Shown: positions 49,440-60,960, numbered from the stretch's first letter. The stretch is 64,000 bases of DNA from Stomorhina lunata (GCA_933228675.1 OW121743.1:52931215-52995214); one strand, 5' to 3'. Numbers and translations are program-made. Notes: a model not told the origin generated them from the sequence alone.

Positions 49440-50795
49440 CGAAAATGTTCCACAAAATTATTTTTCTATAAAACAATTTTCGACAAAAATATTTTTCTTA
49501 CAAAAATTTTTCGACAAAAATATTTTTCTATAAAAAAATTTCGACAAAATTATTTTGCGATATAAAGATATTCGACAAAAACATATTTCCATAGAAAAAT
49601 ATTCGATTAAAATATCTCTCCATAGAAGAATTTTTATAAAATTATATTTCTATAGAAAACTTGTTGATACAACTATTTTTTAATAAAAAAAAAAACGGTC
49701 GATAAAAATATTTTTCTATAAAAAAATTTTCGACAAAAATATTTCTCTATAAAAAAATTTTCCATGTATGGCACTAAGATCCCAATTTAATACAATTATC
49801 TATTATTATTATTATTATTATTATTATAAATAGCTTTTCTGTATTTCCCACACTTTTCTCAATTAAATATTTGATGTTCCAAAATTTTTGAAAACACATT
49901 TTTAAAAATATTTTTCCATTAAAAAATTTTTTGATAAAAATATTTTTCCATAGAAAAATTTTTGATAATAATATTTTTCTATTGAAAAATTTTCGCCAAA
50001 AATATTTTGATAAAAATATTTTTCCATAGAAAAATTTTTTGATAAGAAAATATTTTTCTATAGAAAAATCTTTGATTAAACAACTTTTCTATAGATAGAA
50101 AGAATATTTTTCTATAGAAAAATTTTTGATAAAATATTTTTCTATAGAAAAATTTTCTTCAAAAGTATTTTCTCCAGAAAAATTTTCGATAAAAATATTT
50201 TTCTATAGAAAATTTTCGAAAAAATATTTCTCTTTAGAAAATATTTTGAAAAAAATATTTTTCCATAGAAAATTATTTTATAAAAATATTTTTTTATAGA
50301 AAAATATTCGACAAAAATAGTTTTCTATAGAAAATTTTTTGATATAAATATTTTTTTATAGAAAATATTTTGATAAAAATATTTGTCTGCGGAAAAATTT
50401 TGGACAAAATTATTTTTCTATAAAAAAAAATTTCGACAAAAAAATTTTTCTATAGAAAGATTTTCGACAGAAATATATTTCTATAGAAAATTTTTCGATA
50501 AAAAATATTTTTCTATAGAAAAGTTGTCGATAAAAATATTTTTCTATAGAAAAATTTTCGATAAAAATATTTTTCTAAAAAAAAAAATTTCAATAAAAAT
50601 ATTTGTCTATAGAAAAATTTTCGATAAAAATATTTTTTTTCAGAAAAATTTTCGATAAAAATTTTTTTTCTATAGAAAATTTTCGAAAAAATATTTTTTT
50701 GAAAAAAATTATTTTTCTATAGAAAAATTTGCAAGAAAAATATTTTTCTTAATATTGAAAAATTTTTGATAAAAATAGTTTTATCAAAAATTTAT
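49440..50795. repeat. 31-bp satellite array with CTATAG core (type CGATA), decayed
   Basis: About 43 degenerate units. CTATAG at 50481, 50513 and 50544 shows 31-32 bp spacing. The monomer is near TTTTTCTATAGAAAAATTTT with CGATAAAAATA. A short ATT trinucleotide run lies at about 49802-49827, within an approximately 140-bp non-repeat interruption (49765-49900). The 91-codon frame at 50383-50658 is repeat translation. Confidence 0.93.
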
Positions 50796-51346
50796 ATATA
50801 TAAAGATTTGTAATACCCTATCACAATTGGTGGTGTAGTAACTTCCCTTGTAGCTCGGATATAAGTGGCCAAGATAGTAAGGAAATCAAATAGGGTAAAA
50901 TACTGAAATTCTTGAAATTATATTGAACTAAGCGTATCATTCTTATTGTGCCTTTTGACCTAGTCTCCAAGAGATTTGGCCTATAAGTAAATGAGTATGA
51001 ATGACAAATGTTGCTATTATGGTTATTAAGGTATGGTTATGATATACGATCTACAACATTTGTCTGAGAAAACTCGATATAAATCGAGATAAGTTTTTAC
51101 CGACAACGAAAACAATAAACTTTGAATGAAGCTTTAAAACTTTAACTTCACTAACAAAAATTTGTTGATAAAAAGTCAGAAAAACATTGAAAGTTGCCAA
51201 GTATTTAATTTATTCGATTCCTTATAGTTAAATTTTGTTTGCTTATGGTGAAGGTTTTAATTACTATCATTATCATTACCTGAAAAATGACTTCGGACTG
51301 CTCTAGTTTTCAAGATTAAAGTCTTTTTTCCAAAATACAGAAAATT
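50796..51346. other. AT-rich spacer
   Basis: AATACCCTATCACAATTGGTG near 50812 hints at an old family A-type end. No gene is supported. Confidence 0.45.
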
Positions 51347-51545
51347 CAGACTTTTAAGAAAATATTGTGTAGCATAACTAAAAGATTTTTAAAATAACTT
51401 ATTTAGCAAAAAGTTTAATAAAATTTAATATCTAAACATATCCGTTTGTTTGTCGAAAATTAAATTATTTTACTGTCAGGGAACTTTTGACAAATAAGTT
51501 ACAATATCTTACATTTCGATCGATATCAAATGCGATAATTTGGCC
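51347..51545 (+). mobile_element. Family C inverted-repeat element, truncated copy 2
   Basis: CAGACTTTTAAG, ATATCCGTTTGTTTGTCG, CTTTTGACAAATAAGT and ATATCTTACATTTCGAT match copy 1, and the right terminus (ATCAAATGCGATAATTTGGCC) is present. The left terminus is missing. It lacks the block of about 300 bp that holds the hammerhead-like motif in copy 1. Confidence 0.7.
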
Positions 51546-51722
51546 GCTGGTGTTTTTATTCTTAGGACACAACAACACATCGAAAGAAAATAGTTTAACT
51601 TAAATGTAATTTTTACTTTTGACTAGTACAATCAAATAAAAGTAGTTATGAACCAGAATGTTTCATAATTTTTCAAAACAAAAAATGTTAATTTTAAGAA
51701 CCCTTTAAATTGTAAATACATA

Positions 51723-53007
51723 AAGAGTGTTCTAAAAAAAATATGCATTTACTATTTTAGACAAAATTTATCCATAGTGCAAGAAATAATTTATTTTTTG
51801 ATCAAGTTAGTTTCTATAGATATGTCAGATACTATTATTTTAGAAATTATTAATTTTCAGTAGTTATTTCAATCAAAATGGACTGCGAAAAAAAAGTTCG
51901 TGAAAATATAATTAAAACTTTTCAAAAAAATCCGTGATGGACTTTTAAAAAAATAGCTAAAAATTTGAAAGTTGACCCTCGAACGGTTTCTAATGCCATC
52001 AGACGGTATAAGGAAAACCTGAGCATTGAAAGAGGGAGGAAAAAAGGTCCTACATATATTGGTAAGGCAAAAGAAGTCGAGCGACTCTTTCGAAGAGCGC
52101 CTAACACTTCTTTAAGAAAAGCAGCTCGTACGGTGAAATGTTCTACGAATTTTGCACATAGAGTCAAAGCTTATGCTGGACTGAAGACATACAAAGTCTA
52201 AAAGGTTCCAGATCGCAATGCTATAAAGAACTTAGAAGCAAAAAAACGAGCGAAAAAATTGAAGTCTGTTTTTATAAAAAAATACACCTGTTGTGTGATG
52301 GATGATGAAACATACGTACTGGCGGACTTTTCTCAACTTCCTGGTCAAGATTTTTATGTTGCTGATAAACGGGGCAATGTTCGGCAAGAGTTTCGCACAA
52401 AAAAACAAACAAAATTTCCTAAGAAGTTTCTCGTGTGGCAAGCTATTTGCAGTTGTGGCAAAAGAAGTAAAGTATTTGTGGCATCTGGCACAATAAACAC
52501 AGAAATTTATATAAAGGAGTGCCGTCAAAAACGGTTGTTACCCTTTTTAAGAGAGCACAGAGTGACTACATTTTTTTGGCCCGATTTGGCATCATGCCAT
52601 TATGGAAAAAAGGCACTTGAGTGGTACTCAAAGAATAATGTCATTTTTGTACCACGAGAGGCAAATCCACCTAACTCTCCAGAACTTCGGCCTGTGGAAA
52701 GGTATTGGTCTCTGGTAAAAAAGGAATTGAAGAACACAGGAAAGATTTCCAAGAACATGTACGATTTTAAGCGCAGGTGGAACACAAGCTCCAAAAAGGT
52801 ATCAGAAGCAACTGTAAAATCTTTAATGGGAGGGTTTCCGAAAAAAGTCGATAATTTTGCAAAACCCGAGTACTAAGTAAATATTTTAATGCTAAATGAT
52901 TTTGTATAATATGTCATTATATTTGCGTATTTTGTAGAGTTTTTATATTAAAAGGTTTGATTTTTATTTAAGAAAATCCAACTACAAATTTTATTTAGAG
53001 CACTCTT
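51723..53007 (+). mobile_element. Tc1/mariner-superfamily transposon, DD37E type, complete but inactive
   Basis: Fully delimited: terminal inverted repeats AAGAGTGTTCTAAAAAAAAT (51723 on) and the inverse of AAGAGTGCTCTAAATAAAAT (ending 53007) are flanked by TA at 51721-51722 and 53008-53009, the duplicated target typical of the superfamily. Length 1285 bp, with a single transposase frame between the repeats. Sequence decay is slight apart from two nonsense codons, so insertion is relatively recent. Confidence 0.93.
51878..52876 (+). pseudogene. Transposase (Tc1/mariner, DD37E), two premature stops
   Basis: The frame from ATG 51878 to TAA 52876 spans 332 codons with no frameshift but has TGA at codon 20 (51935-51937) and TAA at codon 108 (52199-52201). 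The N-terminal third has a helix-turn-helix (FKKIAKNLKVDPRTVSNAIR) and a basic GRKKGP motif, the DNA-binding part that recognises the terminal repeats. The catalytic domain has Asp143 (VMDDETYV), Asp236 (FFWPDLASCHYG) and Glu274 (SPELRPVERYW), with 37 residues between the last two, the DD37E signature. Such enzymes cut and paste the element at TA sites, acting in the nucleus. The decayed relative at 56063-56202 has CAG at the site of the codon-108 TAA, so that stop is a mutated Gln codon. No full-length product is possible without read-through. Confidence 0.92.
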
Positions 53008-53009
53008 TA

Positions 53010-54060
53010 TTTATGATTATTTAACGAAGTGTTAGCTTTTGCCTAACAAAATTTTTGTCAATAAAAAAAGCTTAAAAATTATAAAATAAAAATAATAAAG
53101 AAATAATTAAAATTCGTTAAAAGAATTTCCTTAATTTTTTAAAAAAGCAAAACTAAAACTTTTTCTAAGAAACAACAGCAGAATGGCATTAACACTTAAA
53201 TTATTAAAAGAAAAAGCTTTTTCCTATTAGCGTTAAAGAAAGCGCCTAAAGCTTTTAAAAAAACACACTCAAACAAATTTGTTAAATATACCCACATATA
53301 AATAAAGATAATAGCTTAATACGAAGGGTTTAAAAAAGATGCTCACACACATGAATACTTATATATGAAAAGAGACAAAATAACGAAAAAAAAGCTTTTG
53401 TGTCAATATTCCAACTGTGTGTCTGCTTATGGCTGTGTCTAAGTATTATCCTTATTTAAATGATAACTCAATTTAGGCGTCCTCTATATTTAGTTAGTAA
53501 AACTAAAGCGAAAAACTAAATGAATATGAAAATTGAAATAAAACGGAAAATTCAAAAAAAGCTTTTTTTCGTTTAGTTAAAACCGTTAAAGATAAAACAA
53601 CCAACAACTATCAAAATGTTATGAGAACGAAAGTGTCAATAAATAAAGATATCTAAAACCTTAATAAGCTTAACAAATGACTAACAGACAACAGCTATTG
53701 GGGGGGGGGGATTTGTATAAGGGTGAGATGAAACAATATTCCGGACAAAGTGTCAACAACAGACATTGTGTTAGACATAAAAAAGCTTTAATTTAATCCT
53801 TAAATGTCAGCATAAAGGGGTTTAATACCCGTGTTTTTTCATAAGTCGATATGTAAAAGAGGTATTTTTTTTCACAAGTTCTATTGTTTTGCCTTGTTGC
53901 TTTGTGGAAGGCATATGAAATTGGGTACCCAGCGGGAAAGATTTTAAGGCCAATTTCTTTGAGCCCTGAAAAAATATTTGTTATTTATTTTCAAAAGATT
54001 TAATACAGAAGATATACATTGATTTTAAAGAGCAGACATTTTTAAAGATATTTTTCTTTT
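53010..54060. other. Gene-free spacer
   Basis: AT-rich with an 11-base G run at 53700-53710. No frame, exon or repeat is supported. Confidence 0.5.
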
Positions 54061-54284
54061 TTGCTTATATCACGCCTTCCAGTTTACATTCCCTGTGCAT
54101 GTTTCATAGAAGGTCTTGTTTGGTAGAGTCTATATAAATATATACAAATGTTTAGCTTTAATTAAAAATTTTGTAAAATAATATTCAGCGAAATTAAGTA
54201 ATCAAATTCTCTTTTAGACTTCAAAAATATACATTACCGAACTACTTCCAAAGCCTTCTACGTGTTACCATCTGCATTGTTTTT
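54061..54284. repeat. Family G repeat, segment 1
   Basis: ACGCCTTCCAGTTTACATTC then CCTGTGCATGTTTCATAGAA, later TACTTCCAAAGCCTTC. The same text continues on the other side of element B4 (55700-56060) and at 58915-59165, showing an older dispersed or tandem repeat split by later insertions. Confidence 0.7.
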
Positions 54285-55699
54285 TATACCCACCATCAAA
54301 AAGAATGGGGGGTATATTGAGATTGTCATTCCGTTTGTAATTTAATTAATATTGACTCAAAAACCAACCATTCTGAATCCTGAATGAAATCCTTATGAAA
54401 TTCTAAGACGATTGAGCGATGTCCGTCTGTCTGTCTGTCCGCCTGTCTGTCTGTTGAAATCACGATAACGCCTAAACGAAAGGAGCTAGCTCACTGAAAC
54501 TAAGTAAAAATATTCTTCATCTCAGAGAAAATTTTGGTATTGAAATTGGGCAAAATCGGTTCATATTTGATCATAGCTCCCGTATAACCTCGTCTAGACT
54601 AATGGCTTATTTGTTAATAAATGACAAATTATAACAGCTATGATGATAATTTGGCATATAGAAGTTTTACATAAGCCCTAGGCAGCATATAAAATTTCAT
54701 CAAAATCGGTTCACATTTAGCCATAGCTCCCATACAAAAAACTTACGAAAACAGCCTAAATTTCACCTAAAATTTAAGTGTATTTTAGGTGAAATTTAGC
54801 ATAATAAATCTAAAAGATATAACCACTAAATTTGGCACAAGAAAGTCTTATATCAATGCGAGTCAGTGTGCACAATCGGTCACCGTTTGACCATAGCTCC
54901 CATATAAAAAACTTACGGAAACACAAAAATTCAAAAGGGGATTTATGTCCGTCTGTCCGTTAGATAAAAGCGTGATAGCACATTAACTACAAGAGCTAGT
55001 AAGACTAAATTAAGCACAAGGAAGTCTTATGTTAATGCCAGCCAGTGTGCAAAATTTTGTCACAATCGGTTACCATTTGACCATAGCTCCCATATAAAAA
55101 ACTTATGGAAACACAAAAATACATAAAGAAAATGTTATTAATGTCCGTCTTTCCGTCAGATAAAAGCACGATAGCGCCTTAAGGAAAAAAGCTAGAGGGA
55201 TAAAATTTTACAAAAGTATTTTGGATATCTTGAAAAAGTTGTGTATTGAAAATGGACAAAATCGGTTCAAATTTGGCTAGAGTTCCCATATAACCCCGCC
55301 CCGGGAAACACATTAATACTGATAAACTTAATACAATTGTAATAGCTATGATGACTAAATTTAAAATAGAGAAGTTTTATGCAACTTTTAATCAGTTTAT
55401 CAAATTTTATAGGAATCAGTCCATATTTGACTTTAGCTTTTATGTAAAAAATACTCACGGTAAAAGTAAATATTGGGGAAACCACTAAGATATTTTTAAA
55501 TGTTGAACTATAAAGCTACGGCAACCGAATTTAGTCCAAGGCTTTTACCAACAATACCAATTAGCTTAGCGATTTTTTCAGTCCAGATTTTGAATTAGCT
55601 GCACCCTTGTAGATATATGAGATATGTTTCTAGATTTAACACAACTTGATGGTGGGTATATAAGATTCGGCACAGCCGAATATAACACTCTTACTTGTT
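54285..55699 (+). mobile_element. Helentron-like element, family B copy 4
   Basis: 1415 bp. Start TATACCCACCATCAAAAAGA, short (TCTG)n core at about 54420-54455, fewer internal modules than copies 2 and 3, perfect hairpin ATTCGGC-ACA-GCCGAAT at 55665-55681, end CTCTTACTTGTT. It has inserted inside family G repeats, which are seen on both sides. Confidence 0.83.
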
Positions 55700-56060
55700 C
55701 TTTACTAAAATCATTCGTGACACCTTCCAGTTTGCATTCGCTTTGCATGTTTCATAGAAGGTCTTGAATGGTAGTGTATATGTTAATATATACAAATTTT
55801 AATCATTCATTGAAAATTTTCTTGTTTTAGTTTTTAACAAGAGTATTCGAGACGCCTTCTTGTTCCCATTCCCTGTACATGTTTTATAGAAGAACTTCTT
55901 GATTGGGATATAGACAAAAATATAAATATTTTAAACTTTTTTAGAAAATTTTGCAAAATAATATGAAGCAATAGTTAATTTCAATTTATTTAGACAAGTT
56001 CTTATGCAGCCTTTTAAAGAATATATTACCATACTACTTCCGAACACCTTCCACTTGGCG
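55700..56060. repeat. Family G repeat, segment 2 (two units, about 132 bp)
   Basis: TTCGTGACACCTTCCAG and TTCGAGACGCCTTCTTG begin two related units 132 bp apart (GACACC at 55719, GACGCC at 55851), each followed by CATGTTTYATAGAAG. A third partial unit ends ACTACTTCCGAACACCTTCC at about 56053. Confidence 0.72.
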
Positions 56061-56062
56061 TA

Positions 56063-56202
56063 ACTCTTTTATCAGAAAAGCAGCTCGTACAGTTAAATGC
56101 TCTTAAACTTTTATGCATGGGGCTAAAGCCTATGATGGGCTGAAATCAGATATAGTTCAGAAATTTCCAGATCGGAAATCGGTAAAGAACTTAGAAGCAA
56201 AC
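56063..56202 (+). pseudogene. Decayed transposase fragment (Tc1/mariner DD37E), 5' part
   Basis: Nucleotide-level match to 52107-52245 of the intact-length transposase: AGAAAAGCAGCTCGTACAGT, AAAGCCTATGATGGGCTGAA and AAGAACTTAGAAGCAAA. It contains frameshifts and stops. It retains CAG at 56158-56160 where the other copy has a stop. The match ends near 56202; the corresponding downstream part reappears at 57988. Confidence 0.85.
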
Positions 56203-56804
56203 AATATTTTTCTGTTAAACAATTCAATGCTCAGCAAAAAATATAACATACTAGCTTTAACCTGCGCGCGTTGCTGCTGCCACAACTAAAAGAAATTTGA
56301 TGGAATGCCTCCATCGACTCATGCGCAACAACTTTGCTAAAGATCATAACATGATCAAATGCACAATTTACGACTCAATTAATTTTGACTTAATTAATTT
56401 GGATTTGACGCCATCTGTCAAAAACTAGGGTCACCAACTTAAAACCTTTGTCGACTCATGCGTAACAACTTTGCTAAAGATAATAGCATGATCAAATGCA
56501 CAGTTTATGATTTAATTAATTTTGAGTAATTTTCTGTGGCGCTACCTGCTGGGAATTGGTCATGCCGACTTAGAAACCCTCGTCGGCTTATGTGATTCAA
56601 CTTTGCTAAATATCATAGCCCTATGATTCACTGGGAGTCAAGGATAACAGAAGAAATATCGTAGCATGATCAAATTAATAGCTCACTATTAATTTCAATT
56701 TTAATAATTTTCAGTGGCGCCACCTGTCGGAAGTTGGTCATACCAGTTTGGTAATGTTCGTCGGTTCATGCGCAACAACGTTGCTAAAGGTCATAATCAA
56801 AATT

Positions 56805-56930
56805 TTATATATATAGAAGAAGATAATTTATAGAGTTTATACAATATATGGAAACTATATTATAAAATATGTATGTAAATATAAAAAATTTCCATGGATT
56901 TTATAAACTCCAAAAAAAAAAAAAAAACTA
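56805..56930. repeat. Hairpin-forming block, copy 1 of 3
   Basis: (TA)n, then GAAGAAGATAATTTATAG, AGTTTATACAATATATGGAA and, at the far end, TTTCCATGGATTTTATAAAC. GAGTTTATA pairs with TATAAACTC and GGAAA with TTTCC, so the block can fold back on itself. Confidence 0.75.
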
Positions 56931-57339
56931 ATTTGTTCCAAAAAATGTGATAAATGAAGAACCGCTCGACCGATGTTGACCAAACTTGACATAAACCAAA
57001 CTTCACATAAACCATCTACTAAATAGTTCAATCAAAGTCTAAACATTTGGTTTGGATAAGTGAGCCCGTTCTTGACTTCTAGAGTTTATATATAGAGATT
57101 TCTAAAGAAACCAACTAAAAGAAATTTGAAGGAATGCCATTAGAAACCTCCATCGACTCATGCGGCACAGCTTTGCTTAAGATTATAGCATGATGAAATG
57201 CACAATTTACGACTCAATTAATTTTGACTCAATTAATTTGGATTTGACGTCATCTATCAAAAATTAGTGTCACCAACTTAAAACCTTTGTCGACTCATGC
57301 GTAACAACTTTGCTAAAGATCATTACATGATCAAATCTT

Positions 57340-57455
57340 TATATATATATATAGAAGAAGATAATTTATAGAGTTTATACAATATATGGAAACTATATTA
57401 TAAAATATGTATGTAAATATAAAAAATTTCCATGGATTTTATAAACTCCAAAAAA
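57340..57455. repeat. Hairpin-forming block, copy 2 of 3
   Basis: Near-identical to 56805-56930 across the whole block, which indicates recent duplication compared with its diverged surroundings. Confidence 0.75.
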
Positions 57456-57674
57456 AAAACACTAGTGTGGCGCCACCTGTTGCGAAACACTCGTCGGCTC
57501 ATGCGATTCTACACTGCTAAATATCGTAGCATGATAAAATTAATAGTTAAAGATTAAATTCAATTTGAGTAATTTTCAGTGGCGCCACCTGTCGAAAGTT
57601 GGTCATACCATTTTGGTTATGTTCATCGGTTCATGAGCAACAACTTTGCTAAAGATCATTACATGATCAAATTT

Positions 57675-57795
57675 TTATATATATATAGAAGAATATAATT
57701 TATAGAGTTTATACAATATATGGAAACTATATTATAAAATATCTATGTAAATATAAAAAATTTCCATTGATTTTATAAACTCCAAAAAACACTAA
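57675..57795. repeat. Hairpin-forming block, copy 3 of 3
   Basis: Same block with a few substitutions (GAAGAATATAATTTATAG; CTATGTAAAT; CCATTGATTT). Confidence 0.75.
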
Positions 57796-57987
57796 TTAGT
57801 TACAAAAAATGTGACAAATGAAGAACCGCTTGACCGTTTTTGGGCAAACTTCACACAAACCATCTACTAGATAGTCCAAACGAAGCATAAACATTTGGTT
57901 TGGATAAGTGAGCCCGATCTTGAGTTATAGAGTTACAACTAAAAATGGCATTGATTTTTATATATAGAGATTTCTAAAGAAACCAAG

Positions 57988-58440
57988 CATTTGTGGCGTC
58001 AGACATCACGAACTCTGAAATTTATATAACGGAGTGCCAAAAAAAACTGTTTTTACAGTTACTAAAATAGCAAAGAGTATCTACAATATATCATCATGCC
58101 ACAAAGTCCTATTTCATGGCACTATGTTAGAAAGAACCGAAGAAAATATAAAATCTTGGCAAAAGAAGTCGAGAATCAGTAGCGATTATATAGAAACTTA
58201 CATAACGGAGTGCCCACGGAAAGAGTTACTACAATATGTCACCATTCCACAGTTCCGATTTGTCATCATGCCGCTTTGTAAGAAAGGACATCAGTGGTGT
58301 TTAAACTGCCCCAAACTTTGGTCTTTGTAAAGGCTTTTGTAAAAACAAATTTAAAGCTTAAGCTTTCTTCAGAAAAGACACAGAAACAACTATAAAATCT
58401 TTGAAAGAAGGATTGGATAAACTTATTTCTCAATTTGTCC
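57988..58440 (+). pseudogene. Decayed transposase fragments (Tc1/mariner DD37E), catalytic part
   Basis: 57989-58060 matches 52473-52550 (GCATTTGTGGCGTCAGACAT, GAAATTTATATAACGGAGTG). 58158-58430 is a second, internally deleted copy joining GGCAAAAGAAGTCGAG (as at 52066) to the segment from GAAACTTACATAACGGAGTG through TTTGTCATCATGCC to a tail (CAACTATAAAATCTTTGAAA). Both are riddled with indels. Two overlapping remnants of the same region mean at least two old insertions or a duplication. Confidence 0.82.
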
Positions 58441-58511
58441 CCTGATAGTAAAAGAAGTTCATTTGAACTTAATGTTTTGACAAACAAACTCATATGATAG
58501 GATAATAAAAT

Positions 58512-58624
58512 TTATGAAACTTTTTTGCAAAACAAATTTTATTGAAAGTCCCTAAGGTATGCTATACAATTTTTGCTTAAAAGTTTGAGTTTTCGATCGA
58601 TATTGAATGCGACGTTTTGGCCCC
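58512..58624 (-). mobile_element. Family C inverted-repeat element, fragment copy 3
   Basis: Reverse-strand match to the left half of copy 1: AAAGTCCCTAAGGTATGC, TTTTGCTTAAAAGTTTGAG, ATTGAATGCGACGTTTTGGC at the terminus (58624). Only about 110 bp remain. Confidence 0.72.
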
Positions 58625-58914
58625 TCATGTATCGGATGTGCGTTAAAAATTAGTGTTTCGGAGATGCTTCAAAAATTGGTTCATACATATGCAAAAATTT
58701 ATGGGTCTATATGAAGAATATTTTGAAAAGCAATAAAGACATTCATATAGATTTATATTTCTTTTCTTTAATCTCAAAATATAAAAGGCAACCCTTTTTA
58801 TTTAAATATATGTATATATTTTTAATGGGAAGCTTTTACTGATAATTTTGTATAATTAAAGCAGTATTAAGCTCACTTTTTTTACATTAGAACTATGTAT
58901 TTATTGTGGAGATT
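58625..58914. other. AT-rich spacer
   Basis: No feature is recognised. Confidence 0.45.
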
Positions 58915-59165
58915 TACAATAAGACTCATTACCAAACGACTTCCAAAGACCTTCCTAGTCCCATAAAAATAGGAATAGGGTACTAAAGAAATAGAAATCA
59001 CTTATCTTTAAAAACTCACCATTTAAATCGAATTTATTATGAAGGTTTGCAAAGAGACATATTACCAAATGGTTTCCAAAGACCCTCCCAGTTCCATAAT
59101 AATATGAAAGGGGTATAAAAGAGATACAAATAACTTATTTTCAAAGACTCACCAATTGAATTTGA
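58915..59165. repeat. Family G repeat, segment 3 (two units, about 131 bp)
   Basis: ATTACCAAACGACTTCCAAA and ATTACCAAATGGTTTCCAAA start two units about 131 bp apart, each followed by GACCYTCCYAGTYCCATAA and an AAAGACTCACC-type end. Related to the segments flanking element B4. Confidence 0.72.
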
Positions 59166-59714
59166 AGGTATTTTAACTGACGGAAAAAACTGACCTAAGT
59201 ATATCTGTTTACTAAATCATAACTTTTAGCAGGCCCCAAAACCTTTTATTTTTCTCTTCTGCCCTGTACACACGTAATTCGAATAGTTTGTTATAAGTTT
59301 ATAAAACTTTGTCTTTAAAAGTGTTCATAATACGTTTTGCTAACTTATTGGCCCTAAAATAAATACAAATTCATCTTAGGCTTTAAACACTTTCGTTTTG
59401 CCACAAGTGATGATAACAATAAAATTTTTACTTACATCGTTTTAAATTTGTCTATGTTGAGTGGGGTATCATCATGATAAAGCCTTTAAAAATTTGCTTA
59501 TGAACATGTACTTAATATTTTATGGAAATGTACTTGTCAGAAACGATAAGTAAGTGGGTTGTTATTTCTTTAAGCGTATGTAAATGTATCTATTGTTTTG
59601 AGTTTTATAAAAATAAACGGTTCATAAATAGTTTTAATGATAGAGATAACAAAATTAGGCATTATGTTCTCTAATGATTGTGGAATATTTATATGTAATG
59701 TAGACGAAAGAAAA
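59166..59714. other. Gene-free spacer
   Basis: Unique AT-rich sequence. No conserved leader is visible before the next 31-bp array, unlike three of the other arrays. Confidence 0.45.
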
Positions 59715-60960
59715 GAAATTTTCTATAGAAATTTTTTCGTTAAAAAAAGTTTTCTGTAGAAAATTTTTCATTTTTCATAGTTAAAAAAATTAAATTGTAG
59801 TTAAAAATTTTTCTATAGAAAATTTTTCGTAAAATTTTTTTACGAAAATTTTTCTATAGAAAACTTTTTCTAACGAAAAATGTTTGTAACGAAAAATTTT
59901 CTATAGAAAAATTTTTTTAACCAAAAATTTTCTATAGAAAAATTTTTTTTAACTACAATTTTCTATGGAAATTTTTTTTAACGAAAAATTTCTATAGAAA
60001 ATTTTTTTAACGAAAAATTTCCAATAGACAATTTTCTTAATGAAAAATTTTTTACTCAAAAATTTATATAGAAAACTTTTACATAGGAAAATTTTTTAAC
60101 GAAAAATTTTTTATAGAAAAAATTTTTTAACGAAAATTTTCTATACAAAAATTTTTTTAACGAAAAATTTTCTATAGAAACCTTTTTCAACGAAAATTTT
60201 TTATAGAAAAATTTTTTTTATGAAATTTTTTTTTTATGAAAAATTCTTTTCGAACATTTTTTCTAACGAAGCATTTTTAAAAAAACAAATACAAATTTTT
60301 TTTAACGAAAAATTTTCTATAGAAAATTTTTTTTAATGAAAAATTTTCTATAGAAATTTTTTTTTCACGAAAAATTTTCTATAGAAAATTTTTTTTCACG
60401 AAAAATTTTCTATAGAAAATTTTTTTTCACGAAAAATTTTCTATAGAAAATTTTTTTTTCACGAAAAATTTTCTAAAGAAAATTTTTTTTTCACGAAAAA
60501 TTTTCTATAGAAAATTTTTTTTCACGAAAAATTTTCTATAGAAAATTTTTTTTTCACGAAAAATTTTCTATAGAAAATTTCTTTTTCACGAAAAATTTTC
60601 TATAGAAAATTTTTTTTCACGAAAAATTTTCTATAGAAAATTTTTTTTTCACGAAAAATTTTCTATAGAAAATTTTTTTTTCACGAAAAATTTTCTATAG
60701 AAAATTTTTTTTCACGAAAAATTTTCTATAGAATATTCTTTTTTTTTTTGACGAAAAATTTTCTATAGAAAAATTTTTTTTTTTTTGACGAAAAATTTTC
60801 TATAGAATTTTTTTTTTTTTTTTGACGAAAAATTTTCTATGGAAATTTATTTTTAACGAAAAATTTTCTATAGAAAATTTTTTTCTATGGGAAATTTGTT
60901 TTAACGAAAAATTTTCTGTAGAAAATTTTTTTTAACGAAAAGTAGAATAATTTTCTATGT
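59715..60960. repeat. 31-bp satellite array with CTATAG core (type CACGA)
   Basis: CTATAG at 60379 and 60410 gives a 31-bp period, with occasional 32-33 bp from T-run length change. The monomer is near AAAAATTTTCTATAGAAAAT with TTTTTTTCACG. The centre 60300-60740 is regular; the left part 59715-60300 is degenerate and uses AACGA in place of CACGA. Confidence 0.95.

Larger units (their letters stand above)
56250..57985 (-). mobile_element. Compound of family E-related repeats inserted in the transposase relic
   Basis: Inverted copies of the 131-bp family E module (CGACTCATGCGCAACAACTT, GCTAAAGATCATARCATGATC, GTGGCGCCACCTGTCG) at 56275-56800, 57125-57340 and 57470-57660. They are separated by three copies of a block of about 115 bp and by two copies of a longer text (AAGAACCGCTYGACCG, CATTTGGTTTGGATAAGTGA) at 56936-57110 and 57797-57960. 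The two transposase pieces flank it, so it is a nested insertion or a later scrambling. Confidence 0.7.

Noticed and set aside
54285..55699. LTR retrotransposon end in family B
   Set aside because: No TG...CA ends, polyadenylation signal or primer site; the terminal hairpin plus TTGTT end fits the Helentron-like reading better.
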